Both the position numbers and the translations under genes were made by a program. The notes beneath the pieces are model-generated. The model was given only the letters and a program-made list of their open reading frames with translations, was not told the DNA's origin and did not search any database. From Peribacillus loiseleuriae (GTDB lineage: Bacteria > Bacillota > Bacilli > Bacillales > DSM-1321), in contig NZ_LFZW01000001.1 of NCBI RefSeq assembly GCF_001183985.1, positions 4,741,621-4,805,620 on the forward strand: DNA of 64,000 nucleotides. Direction: 5' to 3'. Each line of letters begins with the position of its first letter. The first letter of the stretch is position 1. This document shows positions 18,603 through 28,445 of this stretch, in pieces.

Positions 18603-21600
18603 ATGTTAGTCATTAAGGATTATTTTGAGGGAAGTTCAAATGTTATAAAGTCCTATCAAGAGGACATGATTGGATTTAAAATTGCAAATGATCATGATAC
18701 AACGAAACTAACCTTTACGATAAATGGCATAACCATTTTGGTCAAGGCTTTGGAGACCTTTAGTGGTAGGTTTGCGCCTTTCAAGTCTATTACCATTAAC
18801 ACGACTGTTCCATATCGCGCTACCGTTTTAGCCCCTTTTGATGGGACGATAACACCTCCCCCACCAAATGAAGTAACAAATTTATCCGCAAGCAATGTGA
18901 AAGCCACCACTTTAACTTTATCTTGGACAGCCTCCCATTCAAATGACGTGGTAGCATATGATATATATATGAATGGGACATTCCTAACATCTGTTGCGAA
19001 TACAAGTTATGAAGTTACCGGATTAACTCCATTAACAGCGTATACATTTAGTGTTTATGCGAAAGATGGCGCCAATCATATATCAAGTGGAACAGATCTC
19101 ACAATTACTACCCTTGAAACAGTGATTAAAGATACAACACCACCTGTATTAACGATTACTCCAGGCGGAACTTTTACCGATACTCAAACAGTCACCATGA
19201 CGACAAATGAAACAGCTACCATCTACTATACGTTAGATGGCACTAATCCAACTTCTTCAAGCCCTATTTACTCAGCGCCGCTAACGTTAACGGATACAGC
19301 AACCATAAAAGCTTTTGCGAAAGATCTAGCTGGTAATGAATGCGTCATTCAAACAGTAAGTTATACAAAAAAAATCATAAAGCCTACAGCAGGAATCATT
19401 ACGGATGGACTTATTTTACATTATGACTTTACCAATAGAGCTAAAACGACCTCTAATACCATTGTCGATAAAGTAAACAATGTTGTAGCTACTTTAGTCG
19501 GTGTTGCCCATAATGGCACTACTGATGGATATGTAGATAATAAAGGACTATTATTACAAAAACAAGGTTATGTACAGATTCCAACGAACACAAGTCCTTT
19601 AAATCAACTAATTGACTTAAATGGTGGTTTAACGATTCAAATGATTAGTTATGATACGAATGGTGTGCATTGGAAGACAGAGGATGGTAAATTTACTGCT
19701 GCTAAGTCCGATACATTTATTCGTTATAAAAGAAGTGATGAAAGTGAAGGTACTAAAGGATTTAATTCATATTGGTTTATTGATGCTACAGGGTACAAAC
19801 AAAGCTATGCTGATTTTGTAAATCCGATTGGCTCTAATGCCATTAACATATTTACACTAAGAGTCAATTCTGAAAATACGGTAAATCTATTCATTAATGA
19901 TGCTATAAATGAAAATGGTCGCATACCTGTTCCAAATGATTTTGCATCGTTTAATAATACCATGGCAAAGTCCCCTCTTCAGTTAAGACGCGATTACACT
20001 GTACTCAACTCCTCTCCCGAAACATTGGTTGCTTTTATCATCTACAATCGAACACTTACAGACGATGAAGTAAGAAGCAATTATCATTATTATAGAAATG
20101 AAGAGTCACTAGTGGGTATATCAACCAATCCTTCTGTTGTAAAATTGAATGCTGGAGAAAGCCAATTTCTTTCCGTACAAGCTTTACCAAATAGATATAC
20201 GGATTTATTAAACATCACCTTCCAAAGTGGAAATGAAGGCTATGTGACTGTAGATGAAAATGGAGTGTTATCAGGGGTTGCGGATGGAGAAACAAATATT
20301 TCTATAACAGCTACTTTCCAAAATCAAACTTTTACAGAATACGTGAATGTAAAAGTTGGAGGACAAGTCGCAACTCCACCTACTTCTACTAGGGTCATTG
20401 ACGGTATGTCGATTAATCGAAAAACAGATTCGATTAAAGTAGGGGAAAATTTTGTTGTGATGGCTACAGCTTTATCGAGCTCCCTTCCCTATGATATCTT
20501 CAATGATAATATTGTCCTTTGGGAAAGTTCTAACCCTAGTATAGCCAAAGTACAATATGGAGTTGTCGAAGGGGTAGCGGAAGGGCATGCTACCCTTACT
20601 GCGTTTGATGCAACAAGAACATACTCTAAAAGTTTCGATCTTACGGTTGTAAAACCACCGGAAGATGCGATAACGCCTGGGGAGACATACTATGTCCCCT
20701 TAAATGGGTATTCCATTAAATCCAATAATGCAGATTCGCAAAACACGACAAATGGAATCCAAAGAGCTTTAGATTATGCTTCAGCTAATAGATATAAGAA
20801 AATTATCTTTCCATATGGCACGTATTTAATTAGTCCAGCCGTTAGAACCATCTACCCTCCAACCGAAATGACGATAGATTTTAGCGACTCTATTCTTAAT
20901 ATTGAGCCTAGTAAATTGACAACCACAGGTTATAAGATGTTCTATTTTAATAATGTAACCCATACTAAATTGGTGAGGGCCCATGTATACGGTGAAAGGG
21001 ATTCAACAACTGTTCAAGCCTCCGTTGAAGGCTGTATAACTGTTCTCATGGAGGATTGTCTTCATACAGGCGTTGAATCCTGTACGTTTAGTAAATCACC
21101 CGGGTTTAATTTCATCACTGGCACCAGAAGAAATATGAATATGGGTACTCCGACTAAAAGTATTTCGATCAGTAAATTTAATTTTGAACTAGGAAATATC
21201 GATAAAAACGGAAATATTGACAATAGTGTTACCGCCAATTATTACAGATATAATCAATATATGGACATCTCAGGATTAGGTGAATATTACCTAGTTGGTT
21301 ATACACAGGGATACCACGGTTATCCGTATTTAAGATCTAGATTATACTCCATGTACTTTTATGATGAAAACTATCACTTCATAGAAGCACAAATGTTTAA
21401 TTTACAGTTTTATAATTATGACAAACCTGCTAATGCCAAATATGCAAAAATGGTTATCTACCAAGAAGCACCACCAACATCAGGAGATACAGATTTTGGC
21501 GGTGCAGTTGCTTTTATGAGAACATTCGGTATGCCTAGAAATGGATTTATTAAAAACTGTACGTTTGAAGATAACTTTAGTACAGGTCTTGCGATGTGCG

Positions 21601-22013
21601 GTGGTCAGGGTTGGTTTATAGAAAATAATACATTTTCAAATAACAGAGGAAGAATGCCTGGGTGCGACATCGACTGGGAAGATGGATGGGAGCACATGGT
21701 TGGCGATGTATTAAAACATAACACATTTAATTCTCCAATTGGCGTGATCTTTAGTGCAGGTGGTAGTTTAGCTGCATGTAATAACACGTTTAACAGGTCT
21801 GCTTTAACGGTATGGGGCAGGACACAAAACTGGAGGGTCTTTAATAATATGTTTAACCAAAAAGCAGGAGCAACAAGCCCAAGCTTATCTACACAAGGTG
21901 ACTCTGTCTTTGCGAGGAACATACTAAAAGGGCTACCTCCGTTTACCCCAGGAATACAGCATCCAGACGCAAAATATAAAGTTCATACTATTGATAATAC
22001 ATTTATCAATTAA
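18603..22013 (+). CDS. Multidomain beta-helix protein (FnIII, chitobiase-like, LamG-like, Big2, right-handed beta-helix)
   Basis: 1136 residues from ATG 18603 (a TTG lies one codon earlier). Order: a short alpha/beta N-terminal piece (1-80), Pro stretch, FnIII (~85-170, NLSASNVKATTLTLSWTA), chitobiase-like repeat (~180-255, IYYTLDGTNPTSSSPIY), LamG/concanavalin-like domain (~265-500, GLILHYDFTNRA, IYNRTLTDDEV), two Big2-like repeats (~505-690), and a right-handed beta-helix (~700-1136) starting NGIQRALDYASANRYKKIIF, with IKNCTFEDNF and IENNTFSNNRGRMPG repeats. The fold is that of polysaccharide lyases and phage depolymerases. No signal peptide is visible, which is odd for such a protein. It is divergent from the lasso locus and convergent with sinR. 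EPS binding or cleavage is inferred from fold and position only. Confidence 0.85.
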   Translation: MLVIKDYFEGSSNVIKSYQEDMIGFKIANDHDTTKLTFTINGITILVKALETFSGRFAPFKSITINTTVPYRATVLAPFDGTITPPPPNEVTNLSASNVKATTLTLSWTASHSNDVVAYDIYMNGTFLTSVANTSYEVTGLTPLTAYTFSVYAKDGANHISSGTDLTITTLETVIKDTTPPVLTITPGGTFTDTQTVTMTTNETATIYYTLDGTNPTSSSPIYSAPLTLTDTATIKAFAKDLAGNECVIQTVSYTKKIIKPTAGIITDGLILHYDFTNRAKTTSNTIVDKVNNVVATLVGVAHNGTTDGYVDNKGLLLQKQGYVQIPTNTSPLNQLIDLNGGLTIQMISYDTNGVHWKTEDGKFTAAKSDTFIRYKRSDESEGTKGFNSYWFIDATGYKQSYADFVNPIGSNAINIFTLRVNSENTVNLFINDAINENGRIPVPNDFASFNNTMAKSPLQLRRDYTVLNSSPETLVAFIIYNRTLTDDEVRSNYHYYRNEESLVGISTNPSVVKLNAGESQFLSVQALPNRYTDLLNITFQSGNEGYVTVDENGVLSGVADGETNISITATFQNQTFTEYVNVKVGGQVATPPTSTRVIDGMSINRKTDSIKVGENFVVMATALSSSLPYDIFNDNIVLWESSNPSIAKVQYGVVEGVAEGHATLTAFDATRTYSKSFDLTVVKPPEDAITPGETYYVPLNGYSIKSNNADSQNTTNGIQRALDYASANRYKKIIFPYGTYLISPAVRTIYPPTEMTIDFSDSILNIEPSKLTTTGYKMFYFNNVTHTKLVRAHVYGERDSTTVQASVEGCITVLMEDCLHTGVESCTFSKSPGFNFITGTRRNMNMGTPTKSISISKFNFELGNIDKNGNIDNSVTANYYRYNQYMDISGLGEYYLVGYTQGYHGYPYLRSRLYSMYFYDENYHFIEAQMFNLQFYNYDKPANAKYAKMVIYQEAPPTSGDTDFGGAVAFMRTFGMPRNGFIKNCTFEDNFSTGLAMCGGQGWFIENNTFSNNRGRMPGCDIDWEDGWEHMVGDVLKHNTFNSPIGVIFSAGGSLAACNNTFNRSALTVWGRTQNWRVFNNMFNQKAGATSPSLSTQGDSVFARNILKGLPPFTPGIQHPDAKYKVHTIDNTFIN

Positions 22014-22206
22014 CAATTAATATTGGAACTATGTAAAATACTAGGAAATCCACATTCATGATGGGCTTGTAGATATTAAGTTATTTCACCTAACCTCACC
22101 CACTAATTCTTAAATAAAAGGTGAATCGATCTATATGATTATTCAGGTTATTTTTCACCAACTTGTTACAAGTGTGCAAATTTAGGCAGGGCTCTCAATA
22201 AAGTGA

Positions 22207-22250
22207 CAGCAAAAAAACTATCCCCCAATATAAAAATAGTTTTTTTGCTG
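22207..22250. terminator. Bidirectional terminator between the beta-helix gene and sinR
   Basis: Perfect 15-bp arms CAGCAAAAAAACTAT / ATAGTTTTTTTGCTG with a 14-nt loop, placed between two convergent genes. Confidence 0.8.
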
Positions 22251-22311
22251 ACGTATCTATCATCCACTTGCCCAAAGTACTTCTAAATATTTTTACATTT
22301 CTCTAATCATT

Positions 22312-22653
22312 TCATGTATTCTCCTGTTGCCATTTAATAAATTCAACAAGGATTTTATAATCTTGTACATTCCTTTTATCAATTCCCGCATCTTTTAAAT
22401 CATGGATAAAATCAAGCCATTCTTTTTCTACAGCAGATGCTGTTTCATTAAGATCTTCCTCCCGATTAAGCAATTGTTGGAGACTAACCTGCAAAACACC
22501 TGCAACTTTTTCCAATACTTGAATAGATGGATTTTTATTTAGGCTTCTCTCAATATTACTTAAATACGATTTGGAAATAAAGGCCTTCTCTGCCAGCTCA
22601 GATAATGTAAGACCTCTTTGTTTTCGAATTCTTAGAATGTTGTCACCAATCAT
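22312..22653 (-). CDS. sinR: SinR-like transcriptional repressor
   Basis: 113 residues. An XRE helix-turn-helix (1-62) closely matches B. subtilis SinR: both start MIG and share LSELAEKA, KSYLS-IER and NPSIQ-LEKV. The C-terminal segment (75-113, EKEWLDFIHDLKDAGIDKRN, VEFIKWQQ) matches the SinR helical hairpin used for tetramerisation and SinI binding. SinR represses matrix genes by binding GTTCTYT elements. Here the gene sits 122 bp after the last EPS gene on the same strand, possibly co-transcribed (autoregulation), and matching palindromes precede the EPS operon and both lasso loci. No sinI was found next to it. At 113 residues it fits SinR rather than the longer SlrR. Confidence 0.88.
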   Translation of the reverse strand: MIGDNILRIRKQRGLTLSELAEKAFISKSYLSNIERSLNKNPSIQVLEKVAGVLQVSLQQLLNREEDLNETASAVEKEWLDFIHDLKDAGIDKRNVQDYKILVEFIKWQQENT

Positions 22654-22775
22654 TTATTTATACCCCATTTATCACTAAATGTTTTAAAACCACACTACTT
22701 TCACTTTCGTTCAGTTCAAACCTATATGTAACTTGAAGATTAGCAATCCAATTGTTAATCTTCAAAATAACTAAT

Positions 22776-23930
22776 TTAAACCTGCACTCTTAAGAAATTT
22801 TTCACGCTACTTATGACTATCGATATATCTTCATCTGGCATATTTGACCCTGATGGAAGACAAATACCCGTTTTAAATAATTGCTCCGATATATTTTCGC
22901 TTTTACTATGGGCATAGTAAGGATCCCTCTCAAAAAGCGGTTGCATATGAAGTGGTTTCCAGACATGACGGGCTTCAATATTTTCTTCAGCCAGAGATTG
23001 TAACAATGATTCTACTGAAATCCCCGCTTCTTCTTCATCGATCCTTAACGTTGTCAACCAACGATTCGAGCGGGTATTTTCCAATTGTGGCATAAAGCTA
23101 ATCCCAGGAATATAGGCTAATTCTTGTTGATATCTTTCGAATATAGCCCTTCTTGCTTCTACCCTTTCATTCAATACTTCAAGTTGCGCCCTTCCAACAC
23201 CAGCTAAAATATTACTCATGCGATAGTTATACCCGCTTTCGCTATGTTGGTAGTGTGGTGCAAAATCGCGAGCTTGTGTTGCCAGAAAGCGTGCTTTCTT
23301 TATAGCCTCAACATCATTAGAAACAAGCATGCCGCCGCCAGAAGTAGTAATAATTTTATTACCATTAAACGAATAAACACCAAACTTGCCAAATGTCCCG
23401 CTCGCTTTGCCTTTGTAAGTTGAACCAAGCGATTCCGCTGCATCTTCTATAATTGGGACATGATATTCATTACATAATGATAGGATTTCATCCATTTTTG
23501 CACTTTGACCATATAAATTAACGACAATCACTGCTTTCGGCAGTTTTCCATCTCTTAACGCATCTGATAATGCACGTTCCAATGCTTGTGGAGACATATT
23601 CCATGTTTCTGGCTCCGAATCAATAAAGATCGGTTCTGCTCCTTGATAAATAATTGGATTGGCACTTGCCACAAAGGTAAGGCTCGAACAAAGGACTTTG
23701 TCTCCTGCTCTTACATCCAGTAGCCTTAATGCCAAATGAATAGCGGCGGTCCCTGAATTGACCGCCGCTGCATCATTAATCCCAACATATGATGCTAGCT
23801 CTTTTTCAAATGCATCGACATTTGGTCCAAGTGGTGCAATCCAGTTTGTATCAAAAGCATCCTTTATATAATTTTGTTCATTTCCACTCATATGAGGTGA
23901 GGATAAAAAGATTCTTTTTTTATGCTTCAT
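22776..23930 (-). CDS. DegT/DnrJ/EryC1 aminotransferase (EpsN-like)
   Basis: 384 residues. PLP-dependent sugar aminotransferase: IAPLGPNVDAFEKELA, AVNSGTAAIHLAL, EDAAESLGS and the Schiff-base Lys in YSFNGNKIITTSGGG (about 187). In the EpsC-EpsN-EpsM route it aminates the 4-keto sugar made by the dehydratase to give a UDP-amino sugar destined for N,N'-diacetylbacillosamine. Its start coincides with the stop of the acetyltransferase gene, giving the order EpsL-EpsM-EpsN as in B. subtilis. Confidence 0.92.
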   Translation of the reverse strand: MKHKKRIFLSSPHMSGNEQNYIKDAFDTNWIAPLGPNVDAFEKELASYVGINDAAAVNSGTAAIHLALRLLDVRAGDKVLCSSLTFVASANPIIYQGAEPIFIDSEPETWNMSPQALERALSDALRDGKLPKAVIVVNLYGQSAKMDEILSLCNEYHVPIIEDAAESLGSTYKGKASGTFGKFGVYSFNGNKIITTSGGGMLVSNDVEAIKKARFLATQARDFAPHYQHSESGYNYRMSNILAGVGRAQLEVLNERVEARRAIFERYQQELAYIPGISFMPQLENTRSNRWLTTLRIDEEEAGISVESLLQSLAEENIEARHVWKPLHMQPLFERDPYYAHSKSENISEQLFKTGICLPSGSNMPDEDISIVISSVKNFLRVQV

Positions 23931-24577
23931 TATAATACACCCCCAATAGCATTTTTTCGTACAGTTCTAGCTGGAACCCCCACTGCCGTACAATTCGCTG
24001 GAATATCATGAATAACGGTTGCCCCAGCTCCAATCACAGACCATTCTCCAATTTGTACGTTTGGAACTACAACAGCACCTGCCCCAATATGGGCCCCTTC
24101 CTCTACTGTCACAGCACCTGTCAGTGTGGTACTTGGAGAAATGTGCACAAAATCACTGACTTTATTGTCATGTTCGACAACTGCATTCGTGTTGATAATC
24201 GTATGTTTACCTATTTTTGCATCAGCGTTTATAACAACAGAAGCCATCACTACTGTGCCCCTCCCAATTTTGGCAGTTGAGCTAACCACAGCTTTCCTAT
24301 GTATCAATGTGGCATAATAACGTTCAGAAAGACCCAGATTCCTAGCGATTGATTTTCTAACTCGGTTATTCCCAATCGCTATAACGAACAGTAAATCATC
24401 AAAAAAACCAATCATCTTTTGGGCTGCGATGATTGGTCCATAATACATGCCATTGATTACTTTGACATTTTCATATTGATCATCTAAATAGGCGACAATT
24501 TCATATTCAATGTTTGAAAAAATAATATCTTCAATGACCTTGCTATGACCACCTTTTCCAATAATCGCAATGTTCAT
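23930..24577 (-). CDS. Sugar O/N-acetyltransferase (EpsM/PglD-like)
   Basis: 215 residues. N-terminal Rossmann-like part (MNIAIIGKGGHSKVIEDII) and a left-handed beta-helix of hexapeptide repeats (about 90-200: IGRGTVVMASVVINADAKIG, HISPSTTLTG, IGAGAVVVPN). PglD/EpsM enzymes acetylate the C4 amino group of the UDP-sugar with acetyl-CoA; the catalytic His of the family is likely in NAVVEHDNKV. Overlaps the EpsL-like gene by 4 bp (ATGA). Confidence 0.92.
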   Translation of the reverse strand: MNIAIIGKGGHSKVIEDIIFSNIEYEIVAYLDDQYENVKVINGMYYGPIIAAQKMIGFFDDLLFVIAIGNNRVRKSIARNLGLSERYYATLIHRKAVVSSTAKIGRGTVVMASVVINADAKIGKHTIINTNAVVEHDNKVSDFVHISPSTTLTGAVTVEEGAHIGAGAVVVPNVQIGEWSVIGAGATVIHDIPANCTAVGVPARTVRKNAIGGVL

Positions 24578-25188
24578 CCGTTCCCTCTTTTCACAAATGG
24601 TTTTGATCCATTAAATTTATCCATCGTTACATGTCCGTCTTGGTTGATTCCTTCCGATTTAAAAACTTTGATGGCTGTTAATAACAGTATTTTCATATCA
24701 AGCAAGATGGATTGATTCTCTACATACCAGACATCTAGCTTAAATTTTTCTTCCCACGTAATGGCGTTTCTTCCATTCACTTGAGCCCATCCTGTAATGC
24801 CAGGTCTTACATCATGTCGTTTCGCTTGTTCTTCAGTGTATAACGGCAAGTACTCCGTTAATAAAGGCCTTGGCCCTACTAAACTGATATCACCTTTCAT
24901 AACATTCACAAGTTGCGGCCATTCATCCAAACTACATTTTCTGAGAAATCTCCCAAATGAAGTCAAGCGAATATGATCGGGCAATAACTGACCATTGCTA
25001 TCCCTTGCCTCTGTCATCGTACGGAACTTATATACATAAAAAGGTTTGCCGTGCAATCCAGGTCTTTGCTGTTTGAAAAGAATAGGAGTACCTAATTTCA
25101 ATCGGACCAACATAGCAACAGAAATGATTATTGAAAACAAAATGATGAATAATGATAAAGAAATCAACAGATCAAAAAGTCGTTTCAT
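24574..25188 (-). CDS. Undecaprenyl-phosphate sugar phosphotransferase (EpsL/PglC-like)
   Basis: 204 residues. Monotopic initiating phosphoglycosyl transferase: an N-terminal hydrophobic hairpin (LLISLSLFIILFSIIISVAM), KQQRPGLHGKPFYVYKFRTM, SLDEWPQLVNVMKGDISLVG and PRPLL with the catalytic Asp-Glu, then GITGWAQVNGRN. It starts the EPS repeat unit by moving a sugar-1-phosphate (probably the bacillosamine-type sugar made by EpsC/N/M) to undecaprenyl phosphate at the inner membrane face. Confidence 0.93.
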   Translation of the reverse strand: MKRLFDLLISLSLFIILFSIIISVAMLVRLKLGTPILFKQQRPGLHGKPFYVYKFRTMTEARDSNGQLLPDHIRLTSFGRFLRKCSLDEWPQLVNVMKGDISLVGPRPLLTEYLPLYTEEQAKRHDVRPGITGWAQVNGRNAITWEEKFKLDVWYVENQSILLDMKILLLTAIKVFKSEGINQDGHVTMDKFNGSKPFVKRGNG

Positions 25189-25299
25189 TTGTACCCATAC
25201 TCCTCATCGAGATTAAGAGAATTCTTCCTTAATCTCCGATATATCTCTAACATGATTGCCTCTAAATAACGAAGTAATCATTTTGTTTAAGGCTAACTA

Positions 25300-25479
25300 C
25301 TATATCTTTTTCTCTATGCTCGTTTGCTTTGGTCTATTCATAACAAACATCATTTGTTGTTTAATATCGTTTATTAATTCAGTAACTTCTAGCCTTTCTG
25401 ATTCTTGACTTTTTTTGTAAATATTTATTAAGATGTCTTGAAATTGTTGTTGAGTCAGTTTTTCTGAAATATTTGTCAA
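25300..25479 (-). CDS. Small helical protein of unknown function
   Basis: 59 codons from TTG, preceded by GGAGGGAG at good distance. Sequence features: ISEKLTQQQFQDILINIYKK, then ERLEVTELINDIKQQMMFVM, ending PKQTSIEKKI. It is predicted all-helical and charged, has no membrane segment, and lies between galE and the EpsL-like gene in a 400-bp gap. Family not recognised. Its size and position suggest an accessory or regulatory protein of the EPS operon. Confidence 0.55.
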   Translation of the reverse strand: MTNISEKLTQQQFQDILINIYKKSQESERLEVTELINDIKQQMMFVMNRPKQTSIEKKI

Positions 25480-25588
25480 CCCTGCTCCCTCCAGTAGTCA
25501 AAAAATTAAGAAAACTATTTAGAAAATAAAAAACACTTTGTCTATTTCTATTATTTTTTCATCGTAACAATAATTTAGTTTACAAAAT

Positions 25589-26644
25589 TCAAGATCTTAC
25601 TTTACCACCCATTCCAGATAGAATCCGGCCCAATTCCACATACCCATTTGGATTATTGAACTGCCATCTCCATGAATCTTCACACATCTCTTCGATTCCT
25701 ATTTCAGCAGTCCATCCTAGTTCTAAACTGGCCTTAGTTGGATCTGCGTAGCATATCCCTATATCGCCGGGACGACAAGCCGTAATCTTATATGGGATAT
25801 TCCTACCTGATGCTTTTTCAAATGCCTGCACAATCTGCAATACACTATATCCATTTCCCGTACCAAGGTTGTATGCTCCTACACCTGTAGACGCAAGTAT
25901 CTTTTCAAGAGCTTTCAAGTGACCGATGGCAAGATCAACGACATGTATATAGTCTCTGACCCCAGTACCATCCAAAGTTGCATAGTCATCTCCAAATACA
26001 TTAAGCTCATCCAACTTACCAACAGCAACTTGCGAAATATAAGGCAGCAAATTGTTTGGAATACCATTCGGATCTTCACCAATACGCCCGCTTTTATGTG
26101 CCCCAATCGGATTAAAATAACGTAAAAGAGCAACGCTCCAATCATGGTCAGACACATGCAGATCTCGTAAGATTTCTTCTATCATCTGCTTTGTGCGTCC
26201 ATATGGATTCGTTGCTCCTAGTGAAAACTCTTCATCTATAGGTACTCGTTTCGGCATTCCGTATACGGTCGCCGAAGAACTGAATACAAGCTTTTTAACT
26301 CCATGTTCTTTCATGACTTCACACAATCGAATTGTGCCCGTCATATTGTTGTCATAATACCGGAGAGGTAATTGAACAGACTCTCCAACCGCCTTCAGTC
26401 CTGCAAAATGAATCACGGCTCTAATCTCATTTTCGGAAAAGATGGTGTTCAATGCTTCTTTATTGAGTAGATCGGCTTCATAAAGAATGAAATCCTTCCC
26501 TGTAATTTCGCGTACTCGATTTAAAGATTCAGGTTTGCTGTTTGAAAAATTATCAACGACCACGATTTCGTATCCGGCATTTAATAATTCTACACATGTA
26601 TGTGTTCCGATATATCCTGCTCCACCCGTGATTAAAATTTTCAT
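25589..26644 (-). CDS. galE: UDP-glucose 4-epimerase
   Basis: 351 residues from ATG 26644, preceded by AGGAAAGGG. Extended SDR epimerase: NAD-binding [14 protein letters not shown], the Ser of [10 protein letters not shown] and the YGRTKQMIE catalytic Tyr-x-x-x-Lys, then RYFNPIGAH. Interconverts UDP-glucose and UDP-galactose (or GlcNAc/GalNAc), so it supplies galactose-type sugars to the EPS. A terminator-like hairpin precedes it, so it may be only partly served by the long operon transcript. Confidence 0.95.
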   Translation of the reverse strand: MKILITGGAGYIGTHTCVELLNAGYEIVVVDNFSNSKPESLNRVREITGKDFILYEADLLNKEALNTIFSENEIRAVIHFAGLKAVGESVQLPLRYYDNNMTGTIRLCEVMKEHGVKKLVFSSSATVYGMPKRVPIDEEFSLGATNPYGRTKQMIEEILRDLHVSDHDWSVALLRYFNPIGAHKSGRIGEDPNGIPNNLLPYISQVAVGKLDELNVFGDDYATLDGTGVRDYIHVVDLAIGHLKALEKILASTGVGAYNLGTGNGYSVLQIVQAFEKASGRNIPYKITACRPGDIGICYADPTKASLELGWTAEIGIEEMCEDSWRWQFNNPNGYVELGRILSGMGGKVRS

Positions 26645-26704
26645 TTTCCCTTTCCTCCCAGTTTTCATTGAACTTAAAATCATTCATAAGCCAAGCCAAT
26701 TAGT

Positions 26705-26750
26705 CTTTGAAAATAAAATAGCACCTCAAATCCATTCATTGAGATGCGCA
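26705..26750 (-). terminator. Intra-operon terminator candidate between flippase and galE
   Basis: On the minus strand, GCATCTCAA pairs with TTGAGGTGC (one G-T pair) across an 8-9-nt loop and is followed by TATTTTATTTT. Confidence 0.65.
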
Positions 26751-26834
26751 TTTTTCCAATATGATGATCACCATTTGAAAAAAACAAAAATGCCAAGGCG
26801 GTCCATAACACTTCCCCCCTCTATGCTTTTTATT

Positions 26835-28388
26835 TTAACCTACATGTCTGATTTTCTTGTTAACCTTAAATCTCCCAAACAACGTTCCCGTAATATTTTT
26901 AACAATTCCAAATAAATATTTGAACTCATCTGTTTTATAAAAAATACATGTGTAAACTAAATTAGGAACAATCAAACAAATTAGAGCTTTTACGATTAGA
27001 CTTAATAAATCCCCCAATAGAATAAAACTACAGATAAAATTTGTTAGAAAGTAAGTTCCAATACCTATAGCTGCATAATAAATATATTTTAGAAAATAAT
27101 GACTGACAGGCTTATGGAATACTTTTTTATATACCAAGTAAGGAGTAGTCCAAAAGGGAACAGCGATTGCACTGACAAGGGTACCAATAAATACACCTGT
27201 AATTCCTATTTTCTTCACTAATAGAATAGAAAGAATTAGATTAACTGCTGCTTGACATAGTGGTACGAAACGATCTTCATGGAATATACCAGAAGTTGTT
27301 TTAACTGTTGTAATGGAATTTCTCATGCCTCTTTCATAAAAAAGAATCATTAAAATAAATAATAAGCTTCCTCCCATCAGAAACTCATTGCCTATCCAAA
27401 GAGCAATAAAATCCTCTAGCATAATCGTTAGAAAAATCGTAAAAAATGAATATAACCAGAAATTAAGAAATCGATAAGTTTTGTATATACTATATACTTT
27501 CTCAATGCTCTCATTAGCTACTAAGTTACCAACACTGTGATAAATATTATTAAAAACTTGATTAATAAAAGTTCTGCAAATTTCGATAAGCATATTATAA
27601 TTTGAATAAAGTCCAACTGCTGCTACACTAACAAAAGATGAAATAATAATATTATCAGTTCCAAAAACCAGATAATTACCTATATTTTGAATAACAATTG
27701 CTTTAACATTTTTGGTTATACCCTTTTTGGTGTCACTATCTAATTTACCTTTCACTTTATTCTTTAAATATGGGTACATCTTATTAACAATAATCACTAA
27801 TACAATTGAATTTGTAACGGTAATAACACTGTCAATTATTAAATATAAAATATAGTTTTGCGTGTAATGAAGAATTCCTATTTTTATACAAACAGAAATA
27901 ATAGATGAAACTGAGTAAATTCCTGTAACAATATAACTCTTCTGACTAACATTTAAGAATGAGTTTTTATGAACATAAAAATACGGTGCCACTGTGTTAA
28001 GTAAAAAGATGAGATAGATTAAATGAATATTTTCTACGTTTGAATCTTTAATAAAAAAATCTAGAAACGGCATTATTGAAAGGCCTATTACTAAAATAAA
28101 TGATGCAATAATCATATAAGCGTTTCTGTAAAATTTCATCAAGATATTGATTCTATAATGATCATTATCTGCTACTGGCTTATAAAGACTATACATAATA
28201 CTTGCACCCAACCCAGCCTCAGCAAGGGTCAGCATGGCTAATATATTAGTAAACAGTCCATTAACTCCGAGGTACTCTATACCTAAAGTACTGATAAATA
28301 CAGTACGTGAAATAAAGCTCAATAATGTGATGATGATCTGATTGCCTAAACCCGCTGCTATATTTATTAAAGAGTTTTTCGTTCTCAT
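26835..28388 (-). CDS. Polysaccharide flippase (Wzx/EpsK-like, MOP family)
   Basis: 517 residues. The best start is ATG 28388 (MRTKNSLINIAAGLGNQ), six bases after GGAG; the longer frame would run into a terminator hairpin. About 12-14 hydrophobic segments across the length, and an N-terminus typical of oligosaccharide flippases (NIAAGLGNQIIITLLSFISR, GIEYLGVNGL, AEAGLG). It should flip the lipid-linked repeat unit to the outer leaflet for polymerisation by the EpsG-like protein. Very AT-rich compared with the EpsL-M-N block. Confidence 0.9.
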   Translation of the reverse strand: MRTKNSLINIAAGLGNQIIITLLSFISRTVFISTLGIEYLGVNGLFTNILAMLTLAEAGLGASIMYSLYKPVADNDHYRINILMKFYRNAYMIIASFILVIGLSIMPFLDFFIKDSNVENIHLIYLIFLLNTVAPYFYVHKNSFLNVSQKSYIVTGIYSVSSIISVCIKIGILHYTQNYILYLIIDSVITVTNSIVLVIIVNKMYPYLKNKVKGKLDSDTKKGITKNVKAIVIQNIGNYLVFGTDNIIISSFVSVAAVGLYSNYNMLIEICRTFINQVFNNIYHSVGNLVANESIEKVYSIYKTYRFLNFWLYSFFTIFLTIMLEDFIALWIGNEFLMGGSLLFILMILFYERGMRNSITTVKTTSGIFHEDRFVPLCQAAVNLILSILLVKKIGITGVFIGTLVSAIAVPFWTTPYLVYKKVFHKPVSHYFLKYIYYAAIGIGTYFLTNFICSFILLGDLLSLIVKALICLIVPNLVYTCIFYKTDEFKYLFGIVKNITGTLFGRFKVNKKIRHVG

Positions 28389-28407
28389 CTTTTTCTCCAT
28401 TTTCAGT

Positions 28408-28442
28408 ACAAAAAGCCCATAATTCATTTACGGGCTTTTTGC
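28408..28442 (-). terminator. Intra-operon terminator candidate
   Basis: AAAAAGCCC / GGGCTTTTT (9-bp stem, 13-nt loop) directly after the stop of the glycosyltransferase gene and before the flippase gene. The A and T flanks would let it act in both directions. It may attenuate expression of the distal operon. Confidence 0.7.
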
Positions 28443-28445
28443 ACA

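Noticed and set aside
18603-22013. Beta-helix protein as sign of a prophage
   Set aside because: No integrase, capsid, tail, holin or lysin gene is next to it; it sits between EPS regulator and lasso genes.
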